DNA of 64,000 bases from Hymenobacter gummosus (GCF_003970915.1 NZ_RXOF01000002.1:248001-312000), one strand, 5' to 3'; positions 33,402 through 41,358 are shown, counted from the stretch's first letter. Translations and numbers: made by a program. The notes: generated from the letters alone by a model not told the origin.

Positions 33402-34227
33402 GGTACAGCAGCCAATGCCGGTGTACGTAGCGGATACTTTGGCGACTCGCTACCCTACTGCCGCCCCGGCGCTACGGACGGCGGTGGAAGTGGCAGGGTA
33501 CCCGCTGATTGAGCTGGCGGGTACTCGGGACGTATGGGTGCGCGACTTTATGCCCGTGGCGGCTGGGGATGGCAGCAGTGTGCTGTTTCGGTATTACCCA
33601 AAATACCTGCGCCCAGCCCGGTGGCGGCCTACCATTACAGATGCTGCGCCTATTTGCGCGGCCCTGGGGGTAGCCGTGCGCCCATCGAACCTTGTGGTGG
33701 ATGGAGGCAATGTGGTATGGGTGGGCCAGCGAGTTGTGTTGACGGACCGGGTATTCAGCGACAACGCCGGCCTGGCAGAACGGGAGGTGAGGCGTCGGCT
33801 GCTCGAGGAGTTGCAGGCGGAGGAATTGATCATCGTGCCGACGCATCCGCAGGACTTCACGGGCCATGTGGACGGGATGCTGTTTCCGGTGGATGAGCAG
33901 ACCGTGTTGCTCAGCGCATATTCGCGGGAAAGACCGGCGTTTCGTGAAGGCCTGCACCAAGCTTTACAACAGGCTGGCTTGGTCTGGCAACTGCTGCCGT
34001 ACAATCCCTACAGCAACGCTACCTATACCGACGCAGCTGGGGAATATGCCAACGCGCTCCGGCTAGGGACAGTGGTGCTGGTGCCGGTGTTTGGGCGTAA
34101 GGAAGATGACCAGGCCTTGCGGTGCTACGAGCAGGCATTTCCGCACCTTACCGTGCAGGGCGTGGCGGCGGCGGAATTAGCCCGCGACGGGGGCGCACTG
34201 CATTGCGTGACATGGCGGCAGCCATGA
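33394..34227 (+). CDS. Agmatine/peptidylarginine deiminase family protein
   Basis: 277 residues, somewhat shorter than AguA (about 350). The guanidino-modifying core is visible: RDVWVRDFMPV with the Arg-Asp pair (about 50-51), SNLVVDGGNVVW (DGGN), DFTGHVDGMLF with the catalytic His158, and GGALHCVTW with the nucleophile Cys271. This points to hydrolysis of agmatine or another guanidino compound. The gene overlaps the preceding glycosylase-like gene, an unusual partnership for a metabolic deiminase. No putrescine-pathway gene is present nearby. Confidence 0.82.
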   Translation: MVEVQQPMPVYVADTLATRYPTAAPALRTAVEVAGYPLIELAGTRDVWVRDFMPVAAGDGSSVLFRYYPKYLRPARWRPTITDAAPICAALGVAVRPSNLVVDGGNVVWVGQRVVLTDRVFSDNAGLAEREVRRRLLEELQAEELIIVPTHPQDFTGHVDGMLFPVDEQTVLLSAYSRERPAFREGLHQALQQAGLVWQLLPYNPYSNATYTDAAGEYANALRLGTVVLVPVFGRKEDDQALRCYEQAFPHLTVQGVAAAELARDGGALHCVTWRQP

Positions 34228-34236
34228 GCGGCTGGT

Positions 34237-34656
34237 TTATCGGCGGATGAGTAAGCGGCGAATTTCGGCCGCTGTAGCCTCTGCGGCTCCTTTGTCGCGT
34301 GCAGCCCAACTATGGGGGCTATCTTCCTCCCCGGTGGGGTAGCCGGCGGGGATGGGGGCACGGTACAAATGCAGGTAATAGAGCACCATGTTGTGCCAGG
34401 CGGGGGTGTAGGCGGCAGGAAGGTAGCCCCAGTGGCGAAACATCCGATGCTGGTAGAAATTAATGGCGAAGTTATCGGCGAGACGGGGTGACAAGCTTCC
34501 GGTGGTCGAAGTATGCTGCAGCAGTTCCCCGAACCGTTGGTGCATCGGCGGGCCGGTCAGGCCCCAGTGCTGCTCGCAATAGGTGTAACCGTTGAACACC
34601 CCCGCGAAACAGCAGATCCAACGTTGTGCTTCGCTAGTCAATAGGCTATCGTCCAT
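34237..34656 (-). CDS. Hypothetical protein, 139 residues
   Basis: Aromatic-rich (many Trp, Tyr, His): MDDSLLTSEAQRWICCFAGV, NGYTYCEQHWGLTGP, NFYQHRMFRHWGYLP, WHNMVLYYLHLYRAPI. No signal peptide. It stops ten bases after the convergent deiminase gene. I do not recognise the family. The biased residue use and codon use favour a real gene. Confidence 0.55.
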   Translation of the reverse strand: MDDSLLTSEAQRWICCFAGVFNGYTYCEQHWGLTGPPMHQRFGELLQHTSTTGSLSPRLADNFAINFYQHRMFRHWGYLPAAYTPAWHNMVLYYLHLYRAPIPAGYPTGEEDSPHSWAARDKGAAEATAAEIRRLLIRR

Positions 34657-34721
34657 AGGGAAAGTATATGTTTCTGCTCAAATTACTGGAGAATAGCATG
34701 AATGTGCGAATCGAATAAACG

Positions 34722-34756
34722 GCAACAGTCCGTGCATGGGGTGCACGGACTGTTGC
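34722..34756 (-). terminator. Terminator of the leftward phage-type block
   Basis: A perfect 15-base-pair stem GCAACAGTCCGTGCA / TGCACGGACTGTTGC with a five-base loop, 23 bases past the stop at 34779. The T tract on the minus strand is weak (CGTTTATT). Confidence 0.65.
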
Positions 34757-34778
34757 GCCTTCGATGCTTGCAAAAGTT

Positions 34779-35435
34779 TTAAGCCGCTATTAGCGCCCGT
34801 TGGGTAGCGTAAGCACGCAACAGCCGGCGGTACTTCTTGCGGCCCTGATCCATCGTGGCGGCATCGGCGGACAACTCCACCACCCAGATATCGTGCGGGG
34901 CCTTCTTCTGGACGCCGATAATCACGAAGCGGTCAGCCTGCAGCACGTCGGAGTAAAACGCGGCCTGGCGGTCATAGTCGTAGGCTTCGACGGTGCCGAC
35001 GAATTGCGCGTAATCCTTGCAGCTGGTGGTTTTGAAGTCCACGAGCACGCGGCGGCCTAGGCGGGGCGTGGTCAGCAGCAGGTCGGGGCGGATTTTGACG
35101 GTGAGGCCGGTTTCCTCGTGCACGGCGGTATGGGTCAGCTCGGCGGTGCCGCGGTAGAGTAGGTCGCGGCAGTAGCGTTGGCGGCGCACGGCGGCGGCCA
35201 GCGTCTCCAGCAGCGTGACTTGCGCCGGGGGAAGGTCGAGCGGGCGGGTGTAGCGGTCAGGCTCCAAAACGGCCTCGTGAAACGCGCTGCCGAAAATCAG
35301 GGCCTGGGTATTGGGGCTGCGGACCTTGCCCAGCAGCTCGGCGGCCAGATTGCTCAGGTCGGTATTGGAGACGTAGGGCAGGGCGCGGTGGGCGGCCTGG
35401 GTCAGCTCGGGGCAGGCGGTGACGGTGTGAAACAT
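34779..35435 (-). CDS. PD-(D/E)XK exonuclease, RecE/DUF3799-like
   Basis: 218 residues. LIFGSAFHEAVLEPDRY, VKIRPDLLLT (Asp118), RRVLVDFKTTSC (Asp133-x-Lys135) and AYDYDRQAAFYSDVL reproduce the motif order of phage exonuclease VIII-type (RecE) and other PD-(D/E)XK nucleases with a His in motif I. These resect double-strand ends for recombination with a RecT-type annealing protein. It is the last gene of a leftward block. The 35994-36686 gene could be the partner, but shows no RecT motif. Confidence 0.8.
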   Translation of the reverse strand: MFHTVTACPELTQAAHRALPYVSNTDLSNLAAELLGKVRSPNTQALIFGSAFHEAVLEPDRYTRPLDLPPAQVTLLETLAAAVRRQRYCRDLLYRGTAELTHTAVHEETGLTVKIRPDLLLTTPRLGRRVLVDFKTTSCKDYAQFVGTVEAYDYDRQAAFYSDVLQADRFVIIGVQKKAPHDIWVVELSADAATMDQGRKKYRRLLRAYATQRALIAA

Positions 35436-35444
35436 GGCGGGAGG

Positions 35445-35987
35445 TTAGAAAGGGCACTCGGGCGGAGTACCGCGTTTGAAGGATTGGGTATCGGGGTCGA
35501 AATAGACCGGCTCGGCGGTCTGGCCCTTAGCGCTGTTGGCCCCATAGGCCAGCGGCTGAATGTTCCAGATGTGGTAGCCGTGGGCGGGGTCTTTGCGGTC
35601 AATGCTCAGGGCGGAGGTGACGCGGCCGGTACGCTGGTGGTAGCCGGTCCACTCGCACCAGTCGCGGAAATTGTCGAGGGTGATGGTCCACTCGTGGCCG
35701 CGCTGCTTGGCCCGCTGCTTCCGCATCGAGTAGATGTAGGAAATCGGGTCATTGGCTTTTTGGGCCTGGTGGTGGTGCTTGGGGCAGAATTTCTTGTGCG
35801 CCCCGGCCTTGTTGCTGCACCCGTAGCGCAGGCACTTGCCCTGGCGGCGCTTGCGCTGCTCGGTGGTGCCGGTGACGGGCTTCCACCAGTGGGCGCCGGC
35901 AGCCACCGGCGCGGGCGGCGGGGGCAGCTGGGGCCGCCCGCTGGTGGGGCGGGCGGCCGGCTGGGTGGTGGCGGACAGGGCGCACAC
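35445..35987 (-). CDS. Putative HNH-like phage protein
   Basis: 180 residues. A Pro-rich N-terminus is followed by a Cys/His cluster (CLRYGCSNKAGAHKKFCPKH), then SYIYSMRKQRAKQRGHEWTI, DNFRDWCEWTGYHQRTGR and SALSIDRKDPAHGYHIWNIQ with GANSAKGQ. The Ser-Ile-Asp-Arg, GY and N-x-x-x-x-N-x-x-x-G series is the usual ending of small HNH-type phage proteins. Catalytic competence is uncertain because the classical His-His pair is not obvious. Part of the leftward block. Confidence 0.6.
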   Translation of the reverse strand: MCALSATTQPAARPTSGRPQLPPPPAPVAAGAHWWKPVTGTTEQRKRRQGKCLRYGCSNKAGAHKKFCPKHHHQAQKANDPISYIYSMRKQRAKQRGHEWTITLDNFRDWCEWTGYHQRTGRVTSALSIDRKDPAHGYHIWNIQPLAYGANSAKGQTAEPVYFDPDTQSFKRGTPPECPF

Positions 35988-35993
35988 GGGGGC

Positions 35994-36686
35994 TTAGGCG
36001 GCGGGAGCCTCGGCGGCCGGAGCGGCTTCGAGCTGGGCGGGCTGCTCGGCGTGGTAGGTGGCGGGTACCCGGTAGCCGGCCGTGATGCGCCGTTCCTCGG
36101 TGCCGGTCAGGGTTTCCTCGCGGTACAGGTCGAAGTCTTGGGCAAACTCCTGGCGGGCCTGCACCTCGGCCAGGTCGGCGGGCTGGTAGCTGAACTCTAC
36201 GATGTAGTAGGTGGCGGGCTTGCCGTCCTTCTCGGTCTGCTTCTTCTGTGGGGTGCAGGTCAGCACGACGTCGGTCAGCTGCAGCTCGTCGTAGAACAGG
36301 GCGGCGTTCAGCTTCTGCAGGTTCTCGACGCTGTAGCCGTGGAACAGCACGGCGCACACCACGCCGGACTCATCCACGAAAAACAGTTCCGCCCACACTT
36401 TGGGGCCCATGTTCAGGATGTTGTCGCGAAAGATGCGCAGGGCCACCGGGATGAAGCTGAGCGTTTTGCCGAGTACCTTCTCGCCGCCGACGTTGAACAC
36501 GCCGGCCTTCAGGTCGGCGCGGATTTGGCGCGGGTGGCCGGGCAGGTACTTGAAGCGGGGCGTTTCGGTGACTTCGCCGGTGTCCTCGTCGGCGGTAACG
36601 GTCAGGTAGGCCCGGCTGGGCGTGGGGAGGGTAGCGGCGGGAGCAGCAACAGCAGCTGCGGCGGTGGTTTGTTTGGCGGTTGCCAT
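35994..36686 (-). CDS. Phage-type hypothetical protein, 230 residues
   Basis: An Ala/Thr-rich start and end surround a folded centre: PRFKYLPGHPRQIRADLKAG, FNVGGEKVLGKTLSFIPVAL, IFRDNILNMGPKVWAELFFV, VVCAVLFHGYSVENL and ADLAEVQARQEF. It lies between an HNH-like gene and small phage genes and upstream of a RecE-like nuclease. Proteins in this position are often single-strand binding or annealing factors; no such motif is visible, so I leave it unnamed. Confidence 0.6.
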   Translation of the reverse strand: MATAKQTTAAAAVAAPAATLPTPSRAYLTVTADEDTGEVTETPRFKYLPGHPRQIRADLKAGVFNVGGEKVLGKTLSFIPVALRIFRDNILNMGPKVWAELFFVDESGVVCAVLFHGYSVENLQKLNAALFYDELQLTDVVLTCTPQKKQTEKDGKPATYYIVEFSYQPADLAEVQARQEFAQDFDLYREETLTGTEERRITAGYRVPATYHAEQPAQLEAAPAAEAPAA

Positions 36687-36752
36687 TGGGGTAAGTGGTA
36701 GAAATGAATGGGGGCCGGTTATCGGCCCGGCCCCCGGTGGCCGTGTTGTGGT

Positions 36753-36956
36753 CTATTCGTCGTCGGCATCCACCCACGTAAGCCGCCACCCTGCGGCCCG
36801 CAACTCGGCCAGCACCTCTACCGCCAAGAATCGGCGGCCCTGTGCGCAAGTGCTTCTGTCGTGGATGTATTCGGCCGGGCTGGCAAACCCTAGCACGGTA
36901 GCGGCCCGCTCTACTGCGGCCTCGAATGCGGCGGCGTGTTCTTTCACTTCCGACAT
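36753..36956 (-). CDS. Small hypothetical protein, 67 residues
   Basis: Starts MSEVKEHAAAFEAAVERAAT at ATG 36956, helical, with RRFLAVEVLAELRAAGWRLT and an acidic end. No domain recognised. Member of the leftward phage-type block. Confidence 0.5.
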   Translation of the reverse strand: MSEVKEHAAAFEAAVERAATVLGFASPAEYIHDRSTCAQGRRFLAVEVLAELRAAGWRLTWVDADDE

Positions 36957-37005
36957 GATGACGGGTTGTTGTGGCCCGCGCCGTTGCGGCGCGGGCCGGT
37001 GGGGG

Positions 37006-37314
37006 CTATTTGAATTGCTGATCGTGGCAGAGGATAGCGCGGCCCACAATGGAATCGAGGCCGCGAGCCTGGGGCTGGTGCTGGTACCAGAGGTAGGTTG
37101 CCAGCAGATTGAGGTAGCAGGGGCTGCGGAACTTGCCTTCGTCGTCGATGATGAGAATCAGCTCATCGGTGAGGCGCACCACGTCGACGCGCTGGCAGTC
37201 GAGCAGTTGGCGCAGCTCGGACAGCTGGAAGCTGCGGCCGTTGGCGGGGTTGACGGGTTGGGGCTCGGTGCTGTGCGGGTCGAGCAAATGGGGCTGGTAG
37301 GAAATAGCGGGCAT
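37006..37314 (-). CDS. Hypothetical protein, 102 residues
   Basis: MPAISYQPHLLDPHSTEPQP at the start, then LSELRQLLDCQRVDVVRLTD, LILIIDDEGKFR and YLNLLATYLWYQ. DUF3846-like proteins of phages and mobile elements show a similar strand pattern, but the match is weak. Part of the leftward block. Confidence 0.5.
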   Translation of the reverse strand: MPAISYQPHLLDPHSTEPQPVNPANGRSFQLSELRQLLDCQRVDVVRLTDELILIIDDEGKFRSPCYLNLLATYLWYQHQPQARGLDSIVGRAILCHDQQFK

Positions 37315-37368
37315 GATGGCAGGTAGTGGTGGCCCGCGCCGCCGTGAGCTGGCGCGGGCCGGGTAGAA

Positions 37369-37554
37369 CTAGGCGGCCGGGGTGATGACGAGGCGGCCGG
37401 CTTCGATGTGGACCACGGCGGTACTGCCGGGAGGGAAGCCGGCGGCCTCCAGCCAATCCCCTTGCAGGCGAAGCGACGAGGTGACGGCCGGGCGGGGGGG
37501 CAGGCGCTTGAAGTGCGGGGCCACCTTGAGGCGGCGCGGGGCGTTGCTGGGCAT
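37369..37554 (-). CDS. SymE-like protein (SpoVT/AbrB-type fold)
   Basis: 61 residues. RRLKVAPHFKRLPPRPAVTS leads into LRLQGDWLEAAGFPPGSTAV and IEAGRLVITP, the signature of the C-terminal part of SymE-like proteins (type I toxins evolved from an AbrB-type fold). E. coli SymE is controlled by an antisense RNA; nothing of that kind can be shown here. In mobile-element operons such short SymE-like proteins may be regulators rather than toxins. Confidence 0.65.
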   Translation of the reverse strand: MPSNAPRRLKVAPHFKRLPPRPAVTSSLRLQGDWLEAAGFPPGSTAVVHIEAGRLVITPAA

Positions 37555-37562
37555 GGCGGCGG

Positions 37563-38063
37563 CTACTTAAGGTCCCAGGGGTGCGGCTCAAACTGCGGTT
37601 CGGGCAGCTCGGCGTAGCGGTCAGCGGGCCGGAGGCGGAGCACCGGGGCGGCGTGGTTCAACTGGTCGGCGGCGGACTGGGCCTGCGCCTGGGTGGCGTA
37701 GCTGCCTGCGGCGGCCTGCTGCTGGTAGATGCGCGGGTGGCCGGGCTGCGGGGCGCTGCACACGACGCCCCACGGCGTAGCGGTGGCGAAGCACAAAGCA
37801 GGCTGCCACGGCGCGGCCGGGGCCCAGAGCGGCGCGGCGCTGCTGGTGTAGCGCACCAAGCCAGCTGCGGCCAACTCGTGCAACTCCTCGCCGCACCGCT
37901 CCACCCTTAGCCCGCTGCGCAGTGCCAGCGTGGACAGCCCCACGGCGCGGCCGTGGTGGGCGCGGCACACCCCTAGCAGGCGGCGGGCCACGGCGCCGAG
38001 CGGCGCGGCCTGCACGGCCGCCCCTGCTACAGGGGAGGCCGGCGCGGTGGCGGCGCTACGCAT
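37563..38063 (-). CDS. Hypothetical protein, winged-helix-like N-terminus
   Basis: 166 residues. The first 75 are helical with a pattern like a winged helix (LGAVARRLLGVCRAHHGRAV, LSTLALRSGLRVERCGEELH, ELAAAGLVRYTSS). The rest is Ala/Gln-rich (IYQQQAAAGSYATQAQAQSA). The start overlaps the preceding gene by eight bases. It could be a DNA-binding regulator of the block; tentative. Confidence 0.5.
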   Translation of the reverse strand: MRSAATAPASPVAGAAVQAAPLGAVARRLLGVCRAHHGRAVGLSTLALRSGLRVERCGEELHELAAAGLVRYTSSAAPLWAPAAPWQPALCFATATPWGVVCSAPQPGHPRIYQQQAAAGSYATQAQAQSAADQLNHAAPVLRLRPADRYAELPEPQFEPHPWDLK

Positions 38064-38418
38064 GGCGGAGCGGGGCGCAGCGGTGACGACGGGCGCGGCA
38101 GGCGAAGCCGGGCCGGAGGGCGGGCGCCCCGGTGAGGCCCCACACGGCGCGGCTGATGGCCCGCTGGGCGTGGCGGCGGCAGACCGGGACGCCGGCAGCG
38201 GCGGCAGCAGCCACGGCAGCGGCTACGGCCTGAAACGGGCACTCCTGCGCCTGCCACGGCGCTATAAAGCATGCCTCGCCAACATGGTAGGATACCTGAT
38301 ACTGCGTGGCCTGATAGCCCGTGGTAGAAACGTAGTGGCTGATAGTGGCGTGGTGGGCCACGGCCGGGCCTGACCAAGCGGCAGCAACGAGCTGCGAAAA
38401 CTGCAAGGGGGTGAGCAT
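38056..38418 (-). CDS. Hypothetical protein, first gene of the leftward block
   Basis: 120 residues starting MLTPLQFSQLVAAAWSGPAV. A Tyr/His-rich part (HYVSTTGYQATQYQVSYHVG) and ECPFQAVAAAVAAA are followed by an Arg-rich tail with RRHAQRAISRAV. No family recognised. It is the promoter-proximal gene of the block, divergent from the SLOG gene across an AT-rich spacer. Confidence 0.45.
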   Translation of the reverse strand: MLTPLQFSQLVAAAWSGPAVAHHATISHYVSTTGYQATQYQVSYHVGEACFIAPWQAQECPFQAVAAAVAAAAAAGVPVCRRHAQRAISRAVWGLTGAPALRPGFACRARRHRCAPLRHA

Positions 38419-38489
38419 GGCTGTACGTGTTAGCCGTATGGTGCGCTCCTGGCGGCCTGCCCAGCGCGCGGGCGTCCGAGCCTATCCCG

Positions 38490-38590
38490 AACTTCTATAC
38501 TAATATACGGTACTAGCGTCTAATATGATATACTATATGAGAACAAAAGTTATCCACAATTTACATTATTTTATACGCATAGAACGTATA
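38490..38590. promoter_or_regulatory. AT-rich divergent control region with a DnaA box
   Basis: About 100 bases of unusually AT-rich DNA between divergent genes. It contains a perfect DnaA box TTATCCACA (38550-38558), an inverted repeat TATACG-N7-CGTATA (38572-38590), and several ATATAC words. It may hold both promoters with an operator, or be an origin-like sequence. Confidence 0.5.
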
Positions 38591-38597
38591 TTGTAGT

Positions 38598-39002
38598 ATG
38601 AGAAAGATGCAAAAAAAGGTCGCGGTGGTGGGTAGCCGTGACCTGACAGAGTGCCCCGCCCTGCTGGCCCGCTTGGATGCTCTGCACGCAGCTGGCGAGC
38701 TGGCCGAAGTGGTGAGCGGCGGCGCGGCCGGGGTGGATACAATGGCCGCCACCTGGGCGCGGGCTAATGGGGTGCCCTGCACCGAACTGCGCCCAGACTA
38801 CCGCGCCAACGGAGCCGGCGCCCCGCATGTGCGCAACGCCGAAATAGCGCGCCGCGCCGACCTGGTGCTGCTGGTGTGGGACGGGCAGAGCCGTGGCACC
38901 CTGAGCGCCGCCCGCGCTGCTGCACGGCTGGGCCGCTGCTGCGAGTGGCTGGCCGCGCCGGCGCCCAGTGCGGGCCCAGTAGCCGGCGGGCTGGGGCTGT
39001 AG
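38598..39002 (+). CDS. SLOG-family protein (YspA/cpYpsA-related)
   Basis: 134 residues. KVAVVGSRDLTECPALLARL, VVSGGAAGVDTMAATWA, TELRPDY, PHVRNAEIARRADLVLLVWD and SRGTLSAARAA are the Rossmann-like nucleotide-binding motifs of the SLOG superfamily (DUF2493 type). Relatives bind nucleotides or nucleotide-derived ligands and occur in phages and defence-linked loci. The ATG at 38598 follows the AT-rich spacer; ATG 38607 is an alternative. It stands alone, divergent from the phage-type block. Confidence 0.82.
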   Translation: MRKMQKKVAVVGSRDLTECPALLARLDALHAAGELAEVVSGGAAGVDTMAATWARANGVPCTELRPDYRANGAGAPHVRNAEIARRADLVLLVWDGQSRGTLSAARAAARLGRCCEWLAAPAPSAGPVAGGLGL

Positions 39003-39894
39003 GGCCTGCACCGCCGCGCCGGACGGTGGCCGCGGCCACTTGGCGGTAGTGGCCAGCGGCAGCGCCGACGCGGCACCAGACAAGAAAGACTCCAAACAGG
39101 CGCACCACGACACGCGCCCGCTGCCGCTGCCGCACTAACCGCCCGCGCCCTGAACGGGCAACCTGGGGCCTGGCTACCGCCCGCACGGCGGCCGAGGCGG
39201 TGGCGGGCCGCCCGCCACCACTAAACACCCCACGGCCGGGGGGCCTGGGGGCCGGGCCCTGAGGGCCCCCAGCATACCAGCCCGAAGGGCACCTTATGAG
39301 GCGTAGCAGCCAGATGGCCGCTGTTGCCGCAGTGAGTTGCTGCCGCTGCTGATGCTGCAGGGCTGGCTGCGGAGTCCGAGGTGAGCCAGAGCAACGCGGA
39401 GGCTGCAAGGCGGCCTGCTGACGGGTCGACGGAATGCCGCCGGTAGCGCCGCCGGACTGCAGACTATCGGTGGAACTGTGGCCGGTAACTTCTTTTCCCT
39501 GAGAAGCTGCACCGAGTTGCAGCTTGCCGCTGTCGCCACCGCTGTGTGCGTGGGTGAAAGCCGCCCGCAGCCGCGAAGCGTTGGCGGGGGTGGCCGTGTA
39601 GTGGGCTGTCGTCCGCGCCGTCAGGGACTGGTGGGTGAAGGCCAAGCCGCCGCGAAGCAATGGGCGGGCTGAGCCGGTGCGGTGGGACTCGTCAGGGCGC
39701 CATTGGAAACGGAGGCGGGTAGAGGCTGGCCGACGAAGGAGGCGGGCCGGGGCGTTAGGTTACGGTAGCGGAGGCCGGTCGTTGCGGGTCGGGAGTGTGA
39801 GGAGGAACGGCTGGCTGGAGCGTAGGGCGTGCGGTTTAGGTTGATTTTTGAGTTGTTATAATGCAAATACTGTTTGTTGGTGCATAACTTGCGT
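39003..39894. other. GC-rich stretch without a confident gene
   Basis: About 890 bases with overlapping long open frames on both strands and none with a clear start. On the minus strand a frame from about 39830 down to 39260 has G/C-rich third positions and reads FTHQSLTARTTAHYTAT at about 39600, which faintly recalls the end of a tyrosine recombinase; it may be a decayed gene. Near 39240-39270 GGGGCC/GGCCCC words can form hairpins. Confidence 0.35.
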
Positions 39895-40254
39895 ATGTCA
39901 CATAAATATGGGCTAATGTCTTCTGTTATGTCTCTCCAAGATTGGGCAATACCAGCATTTATGACGGCTCTGATTGGAGTTGTCGGTTACCTGCTGAACC
40001 GCAGCATCAGCCAGATTGATGCGAAGCTGTCGAGCACGGCTACCAGCGTGGACACCATGCGGGCTGATATGAATACGATGAAGCTAGATATGAACGGGTA
40101 TGCCAAGCTCTCGGAATACCAGGAAAAACGCCTGGTAATGCTGGAAACCCAGAATGCCAGCCTGCATCGGTCTGTTGGCTCCTTCGACAAGTTTATTGCC
40201 GTTCAGGTGGCGTTGGGTAAGGTCCACCCGCTCGGAGACGAAACCATTTCTTAA
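39895..40254 (+). CDS. Small membrane/coiled-coil protein of a lysis-type cluster
   Basis: About 119 residues from ATG 39895; ATG 39928 is also possible. One hydrophobic helix (WAIPAFMTALIGVVGYLL) is followed by a helical heptad region (SISQIDAKLSSTATSVDTMR, KLSEYQEKRLVMLETQNASL). The layout, a membrane anchor and coiled coil just before holin-like and M15 peptidase genes, resembles accessory lysis or spanin-like genes of phage elements. The exact role is unknown. Confidence 0.6.
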   Translation: MSHKYGLMSSVMSLQDWAIPAFMTALIGVVGYLLNRSISQIDAKLSSTATSVDTMRADMNTMKLDMNGYAKLSEYQEKRLVMLETQNASLHRSVGSFDKFIAVQVALGKVHPLGDETIS

Positions 40255-40265
40255 CTGCTGCAGCC

Positions 40266-40508
40266 ATGCAACAACTGCTGAAACGGGTCTTTGTGACCAA
40301 TTGGAAAACAACTGCGGGCGGCTTGCTATGCCTGGTGTCAGTGCTGCTGTTCGTGCTCGGGCGGCTGGACTTTGAGAAGCTTGTGGTGCTACTTGGTATC
40401 GGGGCTGGCTGGGCGGGCCTTTCGGCGAAGGATGGGATACGTGAGGACGTGCCGGTGGCGCGTGAGGATGTGCGCAATGAGGAAGGAGGCAGCCGTGGTC
40501 AAGCTTAG
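40266..40508 (+). CDS. Holin-like small membrane protein
   Basis: 80 residues: FVTNWKTTAGGLLCLVSVLL, FVLGRLDFEKLVVLLGIGAG and WAGLSAKDG, then an acidic tail. Two short membrane segments and the terminal AKD are usual in phage holin-like proteins of Bacteroidota. It overlaps the start of the M15 peptidase gene by 32 bases, consistent with translational coupling of holin and endolysin. Confidence 0.6.
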   Translation: MQQLLKRVFVTNWKTTAGGLLCLVSVLLFVLGRLDFEKLVVLLGIGAGWAGLSAKDGIREDVPVAREDVRNEEGGSRGQA

Positions 40509-41007
40509 CACGAAACAGGAGGCTACGCAAGCGGCGCGGCTGGCCCAGGTGCGGCCGGAACTGGGAGCGGCGTACCGGGTGGCGCTACGCCGGTGGATGG
40601 GCGACCCAAAATTGATGCTGCTGGGCCTGCCGATTGTCACCTGTGGGTATCGTAGCAACGCCGAGCAGAATGCGTTGTACGCGCAGGGGCGGCAGTCGCT
40701 GGCAGTGGTCAACCAGCTCCGCAAGGCGGCCGGGCTGAGTCCCATCGGCAAGGTGGAGGCCGGCCGCGTTGTGACCTACAAGCGTAGCGGGCAGTCGAAC
40801 CACAATCACCTGCCGAGTCTGGCGCTGGATGTGGCGCATCTGCAGGAAGACGGATCGGTGAAGTGGGACAATGCGGCTCTGCTTCTGTTCTCCCGGCTGA
40901 TGCGCTATGCTGATAAACGGATTACGTGGGGTGCGGATTGGGACCGGGACGGAATAACGTCGGATGAGCAGTTTCGGGACTGGCCGCATTTCGAGTTACA
41001 CGGGTAG
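40477..41007 (+). CDS. M15 family peptidase (endolysin-like)
   Basis: 176 residues from ATG 40477. LMLLGLPIVTCGYRSNAEQN (substrate-binding Arg), SNHNHLPSLALDVAHL with zinc-binding His and Asp118, and DWPHFELHG with His171 are the hallmark of VanX/L-Ala-D-Glu endopeptidases used as phage endolysins. It should cut peptidoglycan stem peptides. No signal peptide, so export would depend on a holin; the holin-like gene precedes it. Confidence 0.85.
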   Translation: MRKEAAVVKLSTKQEATQAARLAQVRPELGAAYRVALRRWMGDPKLMLLGLPIVTCGYRSNAEQNALYAQGRQSLAVVNQLRKAAGLSPIGKVEAGRVVTYKRSGQSNHNHLPSLALDVAHLQEDGSVKWDNAALLLFSRLMRYADKRITWGADWDRDGITSDEQFRDWPHFELHG

Positions 41008-41358
41008 AACGGCCACGCGGCAGCGCCGTTAAGGTCTAGCGGTGCGGGTGTTTTGCCTCACCCCCGGCCCCCTCTCCGAAGAGAGGGGAAGCCAGACAAG
41101 AATGGCAGGCATATCGGAGACAGAACGTAACAGCTCTGTGGGCACGCTGTACCATTTGCCACTCCTCGGGGCGGCGTAGGCCTCAAGATTTACCTACGGT
41201 TCAAAGCCACTACGCCGTGGTGCGCTCCTGCACACTGCTGTAGGAAAGGTATCAGGTTGGTTGAAGGGACGGGCTTTTTTTGTGTGACGGTAGTAGAACG
41301 ACACGCTTTGTCGTGGTGGGGACTGACTTTTGCGTTGATGAAAGCAGTAGCCCTTCCG
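41008..41358. other. Intergenic stretch with hairpin repeat
   Basis: No gene is seen. It contains the hairpin repeat at 41055-41090 and, near 41275, a T tract in GGGCTTTTTTTGTGTG that may end a transcript. Confidence 0.4.
41055..41090. repeat. Dispersed CCTCACCCC hairpin repeat, copy 2
   Basis: GCCTCACCCCCGGCCCCCTC, TCCGAAGAGAGGGGAA: the arms CCCCCTCTC and GAGAGGGG pair. The best-formed copy in the window. Confidence 0.7.

Noticed and set aside
38764-39660. Minus-strand open frame of 298 codons
   Set aside because: Half overlaps the SLOG gene on the other strand, no ATG start, Arg/Ala/Pro/Gly-rich tail. Only the FTHQSLTARTTAHYT segment is faintly recombinase-like.
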